Shown: in pieces, positions 10,955-20,879 of the stretch
Layout: each line of letters starts with the position of its first letter
How positions within the stretch are numbered: position 1 is the first letter of the stretch
Assembly (NCBI GenBank): GCA_028554645.1
Contig: JAQOOI010000017.1
Span: 1,178,001-1,242,000 of the forward strand
Origin: Omphalotus guepiniiformis
Taxonomy: Eukaryota; Basidiomycota; Agaricomycetes; Agaricales; Omphalotaceae
Direction: 5' to 3'
Length of the DNA stretch: 64,000 nt
Made by a program: the position numbers and the translations under genes
Notes under the pieces: generated by a model
What the model was told of the DNA's origin: nothing
Database searches by the model: none
Seen by the model: the letters and a program-made list of their open reading frames with translations, nothing else

Positions 10955-13166
10955 CTATGTGGTCACACCAGTTGGTTCGAATTCATGTACACTCTGGATG
11001 AAATCTACGTGAGCGACTCTTGTCAACATCTGAGAATGTCGAACAACATACGCGCTTTTGCCTTTTGATCAAAAATCTGGTTGTTGTGACAGTTAATTAA
11101 AAGTCGGCGAAAGTGATGGTGAGCGAGACCTACTGCACGCTGCTCCTTGGTAACACTGTTCCAGTATGTCTTGAAGTCATGCTCAGTGGGGATAACACCT
11201 TTGGATTCCACATCGTCAATCCATTGTCTTTTGCAAAGATTTCTTTACGGTGTGTTAGCTCAGTTGTAGAAGAAGATTCAGAGAAACATCGTACCGTCCA
11301 TTTACTTGTGTACCAAGCCGGATTCTTGGTGCTTTCTTGATTCGAGTCACGGAAGAGCCGCCTGCGGAGCTACTTGTCATAGGTGGTGCGAGAGAAAAGT
11401 CAACGGAGGATGATGTAGATGATTCAGCAAAAGCAGGAAGGGATGGCTTCACGGAATTCATAGTGAAAGCCTGATGGTTAGAGCGAGGAGTGGCAGTAGC
11501 AGGAGATGTCATGGATGATTCGGACAAAGATGGTACACTGCAGGTGATTGTGCTTGCCATGATAGGATCGTTGAATAGACCAATTACTAAGAAAGAAAAA
11601 TCAATAGTCAATTAGAGAGCAGATCAATAACTCTCACAGCTGGGATTCATCGTTCTAGAGGTTCCAAAGAGGTTCGTGAAAAGGATAATCAAGCAAGGAG
11701 AAATGAATGAGACATACCAGTACTGAGACTTCTTTCGTACTCGACAACACCTGTGGTTCTGCGTGAGATGCAGAAACCGGAAAAGTTGGAGCCTCAACTA
11801 TACTCGGCAACACTCGTGGTTCTAGCATACGATAGGCAGTTGGAAGATTTTCAACCAATGAAGACGCGGTAGAGGCCCGAGATGCGGAAGCAGAAACAGT
11901 GGAAACCTCCACTTCTTTTGAGCTCAATGACTCAGGCACTGCTGGTTCTGGCATACAATTGGCGACAGTTGGAGAATGTTCATCTAATATAGACATCGTG
12001 GAAGCTGGAGACGCAGACTCGAGAACAAGTATCGTCGGAGACTCGTGAGTAGTAGCGGCGGGTGTCGCGGGAAGAGCAGGTAGCCCAACAGAAGTGGTTG
12101 TAGTTGTGGACGCCGTCCCCGCAGACTCGGGAACAAGTATCGTCGGAGACTCGTGAGTAGTAGCGGCGGGTGTTGCGGGAAGGGCAGGTAGCCCAACAGA
12201 AGTGATCGTAGTTGGTTTAGTGGTAGGAGAAGCAAAATTCGCAGTGGTAGTAGCAAGGTTGGGCGAGTTCTCGAATGCTGGTGTGAATGATATGATACTG
12301 TCCGGCTGTTCAGAAAACATGCTTGTTGGAGAAAAGACAGAAGGTTCATCGGGAACTGCATTGTCAACAGATACACCGCTGAGCCGGTATCTCTTGGGAT
12401 TAGTAGCGACAGTGCTGGCAGTAGGAGAGAGTGAACGCTTTGTTTGGTCGCGTTGCTGATATTCAGCATCCCTGTTGGACCCTCCGTCGTACGACTCTGC
12501 CTTGACCTTGACCTCTTCTATTTCTTTCTTCGCCCGTTTCTTGTACCATGAACCGTAGTCAATAATCCAGATTTGACGAGTCTTCCAGTAATAATCACAT
12601 AACGCAAGACATGGAAACTTGTTACACATATAATGGTTGAATTCATTGATAGCGTCTGAATCCACATCACTCCACTTCGCTGGAGCTTTGAAGAGTTTCC
12701 GTAGGCGCTGCCACACTGATTTTGAATGTTCACGTATTGCTTCAACTGCTGATTTGTCGAGAAACTTCCCTTCAGAATCCTGCAAAAACCAAAGGCCAGA
12801 TGGTTCATCAGTAGAAAAACCATGTCCTCGTGTACTGCGTCGTGATCTTGCTTTTTCGAAGTCTTCCATGGTCCAGATGGTTACTCTGGGGAATTGAGAA
12901 CGGTCAAAGGATGGTATATGCAGAAGAGCAGTAGTCGGGTTGGGTGTATGCGCAGGGGAATTTCGAATTGTTTGCAACAACTGCTCGTACTTCGTGCTAC
13001 TGAACATTAGTATATATTTAAACCTGGATTTTATAAACACGTACTTGGTTATTTCCAACTCAACAAGGCATTTCTGATGTGCCTCTTGGAGATTTGCATG
13101 TTCTTGTCGAAGTTGATAATAACGCATTTGTAATTCTTCATTGTTCTTCAAAGAAAAATCGCCCAT
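10955..13166 (-). CDS. Transposon accessory protein with coiled-coil N-terminus, conserved central domain and Ser/Thr-rich linker
   Basis: Starts at 13166 with a Gln/Glu-rich coiled-coil stretch (about residues 5-55). A 45-nt intron (13000-13044) restores the frame. A folded-looking domain rich in Trp and aromatic residues follows (VTIWTMEDFEKAR ... LWFLQDSEGKF ... WQRLRKLFKAPAKW ... CNKFPCLALCDYYWKTRQIW; about residues 85-215). After it comes a long Ser/Thr/Pro/Ala-rich linker with a 108-bp tandem repeat, then a C-terminal conserved block (RNLCKRQWIDDVES ... FKTYWNSVTKEQRAV) near 11060-11340. The exon junction between about 11725 and 11575 is unclear: the obvious sites do not keep frame, so this could be two genes. 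The stop near 10955 depends on a weak last intron. Similar proteins occur beside Tnp2-like transposases in mushroom genomes as far as I recall. The function is unknown; DNA binding or transposase assistance is a guess. Confidence 0.6.
12013..12219. repeat. 108-bp in-frame tandem duplication in the accessory gene
   Basis: Two near-identical copies (first from 12013, second from 12121) encode a repeated 36-residue unit around VGLPALPATPAATTHESP. The copies differ at only a few bases, so the duplication is recent. The period is a multiple of three and keeps the frame open. Confidence 0.85.
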
Positions 13167-13477
13167 GGTATTCTGCCTCTCTTGGAGTGGTGACTATATG
13201 CATGAGTTATGCTCACTTGTCATAGATTCCAATAAGGACTTACACTCAACGGCACAGTGTTACCAGGTGACAATTCTTGATTTGCATAATGTGAGGTTGT
13301 CATTGACAGAGACCTTTCTCGAGGGAAAAATGATTCAGAAGAAGACCTGTAAAAAGGAGCAGACGACATGATTGACGAGAGAAATGGATGGAGGAAGAGA
13401 GCATACAAGCAAGGTGACGCGTCTTTCATTCTAACCTCTATCATTGCTGCTATCTCCAACCTTCGCTCCTCCTCTCA

Positions 13478-14131
13478 ATGAATTATCCACTTGACAAGGA
13501 CATTGTGGTGAAACCGGAGAAGGATAGAAAGACTGAGCAGAAGTTGTTGGAGAATCTGAAGACTGCTGTCACAGTGGCCAACCAGAAAAATTCGTACACT
13601 CCTGTTCGACGACTATCACGTCTATCAGCTGAAAGTGCTGTACAGAAAAAGTATGTTTTGTATTTTATTTTCAAGCTCTGTAGAAATTAATTAATGACAT
13701 TCAGTAATATCTTATTTGCTCCCGGAGGTGCTCTCGATGATGCAAGCACTGAGTCTCAATGGGATTCCAACATATACGATGACCCTACTCTTCGATATGT
13801 TCCTGGTACCAGCTCCTCTAGCAGTGACACTAGCAAGGACAAGAAGGAACCCATCTATATCAAATCATCTCGTAGCCCATCGCCAATCAATATACTCACG
13901 TCTACAAGACCTACTACCCCTCCAACCACTTCCAACTCCAGTATTACAATTGCGCAGGAGACAATCCGTAGCCCCTTGACTACATCAAAACGCACCCGTT
14001 CCTACGCTGTTGCTGCTTCGAGCCTTGTGGGTTTACTCAAGTCGGAAATCGAGGAAGGGTTGGAGTCAGGAAACTATGAGCGTGTTGGTCCACTTACGCA
14101 CATTGTAAACGAGTTGATTGATATGATGTAG
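13478..14131 (+). CDS. Small transposon-encoded protein, function unknown
   Basis: Two exons, with intron 13651-13704 giving K-N-N-I-L-F-A-P-G-G across the junction, make about 199 residues. The N-terminal part is charged and possibly helical (KPEKDRKTEQKLLENLKTAV). The middle is Ser/Thr/Pro-rich and likely disordered. The end is a regular amphipathic helix region (AASSLVGLLKSEIEEGLESG ... IVNELIDMM). It starts about 310 bp from the divergent accessory gene, so they may share a promoter. Its stop is 17 nt from the stop of the convergent transposase gene. Membership of the transposon is supported by its position inside the inverted repeats. No known domain is recognised. Confidence 0.6.
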
Positions 14132-14148
14132 ATTGTACAGTATCCCTG

Positions 14149-17100
14149 CTATGTAAACTCGTCCTCCAAATCATCACTGTCTTCGTCCTCTATTACTCCT
14201 GCCATTTGTGCAACATCTAAACCTGGTTTCTCTACGACAAATACCCGATCTTCCCATTCCTCACCCAATATAGCAGTCGAATGCGGGATCATTGCGACGA
14301 CAGATTTGATATCCTTTATTGCAACGACTCTCACCTCTGCATCTTCACCATGCTTGCAAGACCATAATGTGTTTGATGATTGTTGAAGTAAGGATGCATC
14401 GGGTTTCCCATACATTGAGACCATTGCGAGGTTTCGATTATCATCTTTATCGATAGGGAAGCGGAAGTAGAATTGAACCTCAGCAAATTCAAGTGTGCCT
14501 TTGTGTACAAGCTAGTAGCCATACTCTTTGATGTTAGCTGTCTTTATTCATTCTAATGACCATACCTTCACATTCCGAGCTATGCGCACTTTTTCAGGGT
14601 CACGCTGCTTTTCCTTCCAAGCACACCTTGCTATTTGCCCAGTTGGCAATCGTATCCTAGCCCAGCGAGTGATCTTTTTTGCACGCCATCCATCTGGGAT
14701 CAAATTAGTGTCACATTCTGCCCGAACATACCGTTCAAGAGCTTCCTTTTCAACATCTCGCATCTCTCTAGGACAGGTATCCATAGCACGTAGAAGAAGG
14801 TATTGGTCACCAAGGTCAATTCCACCGCGAGGCACCTTGTTCTCATCTTCACGGCTATAATCCAGGATAGGAAGGGCTGCTTTGAGAGCATTGACCTGTG
14901 CACGTATGACAGCACGCTGAGATAAGTTCTTATATGGATTGGAATCTTGATGAATCTCGTCTGTGAGGTTTCCAATCATTCGCTCCATTGTCCACTGCGA
15001 GTATGTGATACCAGGTCCTAGCCGCTCAATTTCAGGTGCAGAGTGTCGCAGATTGTGAATACTTTGCCGAACAAAATGAATTCGGCTACTTTTGCGTTGC
15101 ACATATAATGATTCAAATTCAACGCTAAATTGAATCAATAAAACATGCAGAGTCTTGAGCTGTTCTCGAGTGATGCGATGCTGATACAATAGTCGAACCC
15201 CGGCACAGAGCTTGCAGTAAGACATCCAGTATTCAGAAGGAAGAAGCCCATATAGCAAACCAGGTCCTAGACCGAACAGGTACAACAAGAATTCCCAAGC
15301 CTTGTACCCACTGTTTATCTTCTCAGCAGGATTGCGTGGAGGTCGATCAAAGGAGCCGGGAAGATGCAATGTAGCATTTGCGACATCCATCCCGTGAAGT
15401 TCCCATAGCTGCTTATCCTTCATTGTACCCCAGTGCCACGTTAAGATGTTGTCATTGGAATCACATTGAAATGTACAGCGCCACAAAGGTATGAGAAGGT
15501 CGGCAAGATTGAGGATAAGATGCATGATATCTCCTGGAAACATCTTCGGAACCCCAAGAATTGTCTTCGGATGTAAACCAAGAAACATGCTAGGTTTGGT
15601 CATGCCTGTCTCCCGACGATTAATCTCATACGTGGTTTGGTTTCTAGACTGGGTAAGAAGCAGATGAAGGTCTCGGAGGTACTTGTTGGGGTCACAAGGG
15701 GAAACGACGGCAGGATTGACATCGTTGAAGTCACTTCCAACTACAGCATAGCCCTCAGGCTTAAACATGACAGGGAAATAGTGGGATGCACCAGCTTTAT
15801 GTCTACCAGACTGCCCACACCAGAGACGACAGCCATTCTTCCCTGAATGACCTACTCCCCCAGTGAAATGAACCATCCCAGGCCCGTCTGCGGTCCCAAG
15901 AATGATAAAGAGCAATGACGAACGAAGAGTATTCATGTGAGCATCCCAAATACGCAGCCCTCCAGATTTATTTACAGCAGCGAAATGATGGAAGCCAGGA
16001 AATAAGAAGGATTCGGACACTTTTGGAGCATTGGGACCTGGAATAACTCCCCCCGGAATGACATATTTTTTCTTGTACCGAACGTCGGGTGATAATCCAA
16101 CGAGTATCCACATATACATCCAACAATCGGAAGCCTTCATCTGGTAAAGCTGTGCGCCATCCATAGATACCATCAAAAACACATCGTCCTTCGAAACCAA
16201 TCCTTCCGTCAATGCCCTCAACATATCCTTCCCACAACAAATGTCGTCAAATTCGTTGATAGCCTCTCCCCGATTGACCTGTGCAAGCAGCTGCTCAAGT
16301 CTTTCCCCAAAGTAGCTCATCATCTGGGCCGTCTTTTTGTCTCGATACATTGCCTGGACGTAGGGGCCTATAGGTATAGTGTAAAACTGTTGACGGGCCT
16401 TCTTTGTTAGAGGATCATATCGACTCTTGCCGCATTTGAGGCATTCTTGATGCTCAGCGAAAGGACCGGTATATGCCATGCATGTATCAGGACACATGTC
16501 GTTGGGAATGGGATGGATTCCGACAAGGTTTTCAATATATCGCTTGACACGGTCATAAGACATTGGAATCGAATCTGGTGAACGGCGCTCGAAGGCTCTA
16601 GTCGCAGCCACATACTCCTTTTGTGATGCACGTATCAGTCCAACGAATAGCTCCATAGATAGAAGAGTGTCGCGTTCCTCGTCGCTATCGCCAATTTGAA
16701 TGGGACCCTCAATCGGATGTGAAATAGCATGAAGTGCGTCCTCATCTAAATCACCATTATCGAGTGATGCAGATCGTAGAGCGTTGATATACTGTTGAGC
16801 CGTGCGTATGTCATTATGCCAGGGATGTAAAGCCATTGGAGGGATCTCAGAGAGGTACCGTGTCTGCGACTCCGCTTGTCCTTGGCTGTCGCACGATTGA
16901 TGTTCAGATTGGTTGGAAGGCAATGTATGCTAGTATCAGAATCAATATCAAGAGTACTATACACTGACAATACAACGCACCTGGTCATTCATTTGAAGAC
17001 TATCATCGTGATGCTCAGATTGAATATGCCCTTCGCCTTGTGGTCCTCTTTCTCCATTAACCATGTCCTCTTCTTGGTCCTCCAGATTTTCACCAGGTCG

Positions 17101-17277
17101 TACAAGCCCATGATCTTGCGCGTGCGTGTGAGAAGATCCTGCAGACCATGACACGGAAAGACTCTCAGTGCGAAACTTTGCGTGTGCGTAGTATGTTGCT
17201 TGCTTGACCGGCCGAAGGACTTTACAGAATCTGGAGCAATCACAGTGGAACTCGTTCCTGCGACCTTGTTTAGGCAT
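14149..17277 (-). CDS. Tnp2-like transposase (CACTA/CMC or Plavaka-like)
   Basis: Catalyses excision and integration of the element. Three exons, 17277-16981, 16929-14566 and 14511-14149, join in phase and give about 1007 residues. An N-terminal Cys/His finger (C12, C14, C18, H32; F-H-C-D-C-S-R-F-C) probably binds DNA. A second cluster, C-P-D-T-C ... E-C-L-K-C, lies near residues 245-265. The catalytic-type core contains MVSMDGAQLYQMKASDCW near residues 352-370, with the candidate first acidic residue at about 356, then PGGVIPGPNAPK and ADGPGMVHFTGGVGHSGKNG. The later conserved region reads KLCAGVRLLYQHRIT ... SRIHFVRQSIHNLRH ... YSQWTMERMIGNL. Exon 3 adds an FYFRFP segment and an acidic tail. 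All splice junctions keep frame and there are no internal stops, so the protein could be functional. Assignment to Tnp2 (Transposase_21) is by motif recognition. Confidence 0.85.
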
Positions 17278-17379
17278 CAGAATTAGAGGGATATACCAGT
17301 GGAGAAGGCTAGCGATGTGTAGAGGCAGTCAGGACAGTCAGGAAACGAGATTGAAACAAAGTTGCATTGAAATCAAGTA

Positions 17380-17541
17380 TAAGAGTACATGAGATTTTTT
17401 CGAGATACAAATGGCCGTTTCTGCTTGACATGGCTCGACGAGGCTGGAGAAACGAATTGAAAAGAGGATGAACAGACAAATTGAAAGCTTCATGACGACC
17501 ATGACGACGTGGCTTGTTTTGGCTCGACGTGAGAACATGCG
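17380..17541. repeat. Right subterminal repeat region of the transposon
   Basis: Between the transposase start and the right inverted repeat are copies of GGCTCGACG (near 17431 and 17521) and the related GGCTTGTTTTGGCTCG. They match the word set of the left subterminal region. The last 40 nt overlap a short hairpin-forming stretch (GAGAACATGCGTTCTC, 17531-17546). Confidence 0.5.
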
Positions 17542-17594
17542 TTCTCGTTTTGGCTTGGCCCCGCTTGACCTGGGCCGACGGACTTTTCACTGGG
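17542..17594 (-). repeat. Right terminal inverted repeat of the transposon
   Basis: Reverse complement begins CCCAGTGAAAAGTCCGTCGG. It matches the left repeat at 10443-10496 along its length, with one substitution and one single-base length difference. Confidence 0.9.
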
Positions 17595-17601
17595 TATGAG
17601 C
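17595..17601. repeat. Right target site duplication TATGAGC
   Basis: Exact copy of 10436-10442, directly outside the right inverted repeat. Confidence 0.85.
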
Positions 17602-17827
17602 TCGCACCAATTAAATAAGGTACGAGCCCAGGATAATATACTGTCCTAAGAAACATTACTGATGCATTAGTTGTGTCGACAGATCGTCAAGGGTGCAAGA
17701 AGAGAAAATCCTCTGAAGAAAAAGATACCAATGTGGGAAACCGTGAATTCCAAAGTGGGATAAATAATGATGATACAATGCGCGCAGAGGAAGAAGAAAT
17801 GCAGATACGAGGGATACATCAGGAATC

Positions 17828-19835
17828 TTAAACCTTGAGTTCGTTGTGTTCATGCTCGCGAACGTCGACTGCGGTTTTCCCGTCCCCGCTCCCATGTACG
17901 TCGGAAGCACGAATTTCATCTGACATGAGACGCTCGCGGTATTTTGCAGCGTATAATGGCCAAGAGAGCTCGTACATGACGTCGATTTGCTCGAGACTGA
18001 GCCCTTTAGTTTCGGGCACGCAGAAGTACGTGAAGATGGCGCAGCAGAGACATGTTGAACCCCAGATGAAGAAGACTTTTGACTGGAGACCTGCGGATCC
18101 AGGTGCGACGTTCACGAGGTAAGGAGTGGTGGACAGAAATGCTGTGTGAGTTTTTTGTCTTCTGAAAAAGGAAGGAATTGTGCTTACTGGCATAACCGAT
18201 TCCGAAATTCCAAAGCCAGTTGCTGGCACTGGACATAGACATACCCTTGGCACGGATTTGCAACGGGAATATTTCTCCGATGACGACATAAGCAATTGGA
18301 CCCCAGGTGCTAGCGAAGAAAGCGATGTATATGCAGACAAACGCGATCAAGACCTTCTGGCCTGCTAGGTTCTCGACAGAAACCGTGACGCCGACGATGG
18401 CTATGATGTACTCGCATATACACATGCCAATGGCGCCAACAAGGAGCAAGCGACGACGACCGAAACGTTCAATACCCCAGACACCAGGAAGGGTCATGAA
18501 GACATTGACGATATTCGTAGCCACCGTGATTAAGAACGGATCATTAATGCCTGAAGCCTGGAAGAAGGTCGTTCCATAATAGAAAATGAAGTTTACTGAA
18601 ATATCAATATTTCAGCATGCAGGGAACGGATTTCGAAGGGAAGTGAAGTTTATGCCGGTCAATTGTTGCCAAGCTTGGATGAAGATACCAGTAAGAGTTC
18701 GGAGGGCGATCTTGCTCTTCCCCATGCGGAAGCAGTCAATGTAGGAAGACTCGTCGATAGCACGCTCAGCATCGAGGTTTGCTTGGATGTCTTCCAATTC
18801 GAGCTGTAGAGCTGGGTCAGTAACTGGGACACCCAATAGTCGGCTCAGTGCTTTGGCAGCAGGTTCGGTTTTGTTTTGCTTGATCAACCAACGTGGAGAC
18901 TATTAATAGCCAATGACAGGTTAGCTTCCAAACTGGCTAGGATGAATTGGGCAGGGTAACAATTTACCTCGGGAAGGAACAACATTCCAAAGGAAAGTAC
19001 GGCGGCCCAAATGAACTGAATTGCGATTGGGATACGATAAGACGAATGATCGGTTCGTGCTTGAGTAGCGTTGTTCACGACGGCAGCAAGGAGCAGACCG
19101 ATCGTGATAGCCCATTGGTACAGAGCGACGACAGCACCTCTGATCCATTTCGGTGCACTGATGATACGCGCGCAAGTGAGAAAAATAGGTCAAGTATAAA
19201 TGAAGACACGTACCATTCAGACTGATACATAGGTACTACGGTGGAAACAATGCCGACACCAAGACCGGCAAACACCCTACCCACAACCTGGGGATGACAT
19301 CGTGAGACCTCATGAATGAATGTATGCATGCCAGGGACAGGACTTACGAATAGCGGGATGGCAGTTGATGCAGTCTGCATAGCGACACCTATACAAAAAA
19401 TGGCACATGCAATGATGATGCTCTAATACTGAGGGTTAGACCTGATTCCTGTCAGTTATTAATAAACGACTGACCCATTTTCTACCAAAGGAATCGGCCA
19501 GAGGAGCGCTCGCAAGAGCACCGAAGAAAGTACCGGCGGAGAGGATGGAGACGACGAGGGACTCGGTAGATGAAGAAATCGCAAACGTTCCGTCGCCCTT
19601 GGGGTGACCAAAGGTCTGCAACCAAAAGGGCATCTCTTTGATACCGCTAATGGTACCAGTGTCATAACCGTAGAGAATCCCACCAAAGGCGGCAAAGGTG
19701 ACCATCACAATGCCCGCCAATGTGTTCTACGACGCGCTGTAAGTAAACTAGTAAAGGCGAGCAATGAAAGATAAAGTTCACCCTTGGAGAACCAACACTT
19801 GTGCCAGCATCTTTCCCGACTGGACTTGCGGACAT
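17828..19835 (-). CDS. Hexose/glucose transporter, MFS sugar porter family
   Basis: Plasma-membrane monosaccharide/H+ symporter. Start at 19835 (M-S-A-S-P-V-G-K-D), a short cytosolic N-terminus, then helix 1 with GGILYGYDTGTISG. Further motifs are the RVFAGLGVGIVSTVVPMYQSE helix-4/5 region near 19250, SPRWLIKQNK near 18880, QQLTGINF (helix 7, sugar contact) near 18655, ERFGRRRLLL near 18460, a helix-10 stretch with WGPIAYVVIGEIFP near 18270, and PETKGLSLEQID near 17990. The C-terminal tail ends at 17828. About eight short introns interrupt it. The motif set fits fungal high-affinity glucose transporters of the HXT/RGT2 type. A transport rather than sensor role is likely, because no long C-terminal signalling tail is seen. 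A TATA box and two CreA/Mig1-type boxes lie upstream. Confidence 0.9.
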
Positions 19836-19917
19836 GTTAGAATAGACTGTGAGGGAGTAGTTTGGGGAATGTCAAGAGCAAAAAGCACTTGAGAGGGCCA
19901 GAAAAGAGGTGAAGGAA

Positions 19918-19923
19918 TTTATA
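19918..19923 (-). promoter_or_regulatory. TATA box of the hexose transporter
   Basis: TATAAA on the minus strand, about 83 bp upstream of the ATG at 19835, a plausible spacing for a fungal gene with a short leader. Confidence 0.5.
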
Positions 19924-20074
19924 GGACCTATCTTTACCGGTACCAAATGGGGAACTTTGTGAGAGTTGAGCCTAGTGTGCGGTGTGCATGTGGAAAACCG
20001 GGAGAGTTCCGCTGGTATGTTACTTGAACTTGGTTATGTTTGGCTCCGCGAACACAAGGTTTGCAGGGCGTGTT

Positions 20075-20088
20075 GCGGGGTTGCGGGG
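20075..20088 (+). promoter_or_regulatory. Two tandem CreA/Mig1-type boxes upstream of the hexose transporter
   Basis: Two GCGGGG words at 20075-20080 and 20083-20088 match the SYGGRG consensus of the fungal glucose repressor CreA/Mig1. They are spaced 8 bp apart, about 240-250 bp upstream of the transporter start. Paired sites are commonly needed for CreA action. Glucose-regulated expression of the transporter is inferred. Confidence 0.45.
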
Positions 20089-20879
20089 TTGACCCTGGTT
20101 GTCCGCGAAGATTCGCAATCATTCTTTGATGCTACATACGAGAATTCTATCATAGATTGATGCTCGAAATGTTGAGGGTATGCTCCGCTGCGGGAGATGG
20201 TAATTGTGCATGCGGATGGAACATGACGTTGTCTTGTCCGAGGGACCGACACACGCTCTTGAGAAGGTTCTGTCTACATTATGATGCTGATACAGTTACC
20301 CAAACTCAGAATCTTACCAGACACGGGAAATATGTTCTTCTTTTGATACGTGCAGAACGGCATTGATGTGAAAGTTCATGAACCGGCGTAGCGTACCAGC
20401 CCTCCAGCCTCCAGGGCTATGCCTGCATATTCAAGCAGTCACTCTTATTGAGCGCCGCACGCAACTTGAACTTGAACGACGCAAACGGCCAAAGCTGTTT
20501 TCACCGATCTCGTCGCTCAGTAAAACACCGAACACCGAAATACTCAGGTGACACTGACCAGGAACAATTCAACAAGTGGCGGTGTCTCACGGGCCTCGAT
20601 GCACCGCCACTCCGACCAGAACTTACTTGAGTCCGCCTAAAAAGATTTGCAAATGACTCAAAGGATGTATAAATGATGCCTTTCAGCTCTACGGATAAGT
20701 TCCTTCCTGACATAAAAACTGTCTTCGCAGGTGTAGCAGTACAGTAATTGTCTTCGGTAATTCAGTCACCGGTCGGAGGAGGCCGGATGGGGACGGCGGA
20801 ATTCGGTATTGGTACTCGATTACGTGATACAAAATTTTGTGCAACTTCTACCTCTCCACAGTGACATACACTTGAAATA

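Larger units (their letters stand above)
10443..17594 (-). mobile_element. Complete Tnp2-like DNA transposon, 7152 bp, with TIRs and 7-bp TSD
   Basis: Cut-and-paste DNA transposon bounded by inverted repeats of 53-54 bp and an exact 7-bp target duplication. It carries three genes. A roughly 1007-residue transposase (minus, 14149-17277) takes up the right part. A small acidic/basic protein (plus, 13478-14131) ends 17 nt from the transposase stop. A long Ser/Thr-rich protein with a conserved folded domain (minus, 10955-13166) fills the left part. Subterminal regions carry repeated GGCTCG/CGAGCC and TCGCTCGTTC-like words, as expected for transposase-binding sites. All main frames are open with normal introns, which suggests recent insertion. 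The transposase places it among Tnp2-like elements (CACTA/CMC or Plavaka-like) common in mushrooms. The ends start CCCAGYGAAAAG rather than CACTA, and the TSD is 7 bp rather than the 2-3 bp usual for CACTA. The subfamily is therefore inferred, not shown. Confidence 0.88.
19836..20879. other. Intergenic region, divergent promoters of hexose transporter and heme lyase
   Basis: About 1 kb without a supportable gene. The left part holds a TATA box and tandem GCGGGG boxes for the transporter. The right part should hold the promoter of the heme lyase. The open frames here are short and have no recognisable features. Confidence 0.6.

Noticed and set aside
14548..16923. Classifying the transposase as KDZ (Kyakuja-Dileera-Zisupton)
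   Set aside because: The MDGAQLY, PGG-IPGPN and SRIHFVRQSIH motifs fit Tnp2-like transposases, not the KDZ catalytic pattern as I know it.
10443..17594. Calling the element a classical CACTA (En/Spm) transposon
   Set aside because: Termini lack CACTA and the TSD is 7 bp; only the transposase motifs point towards that superfamily.
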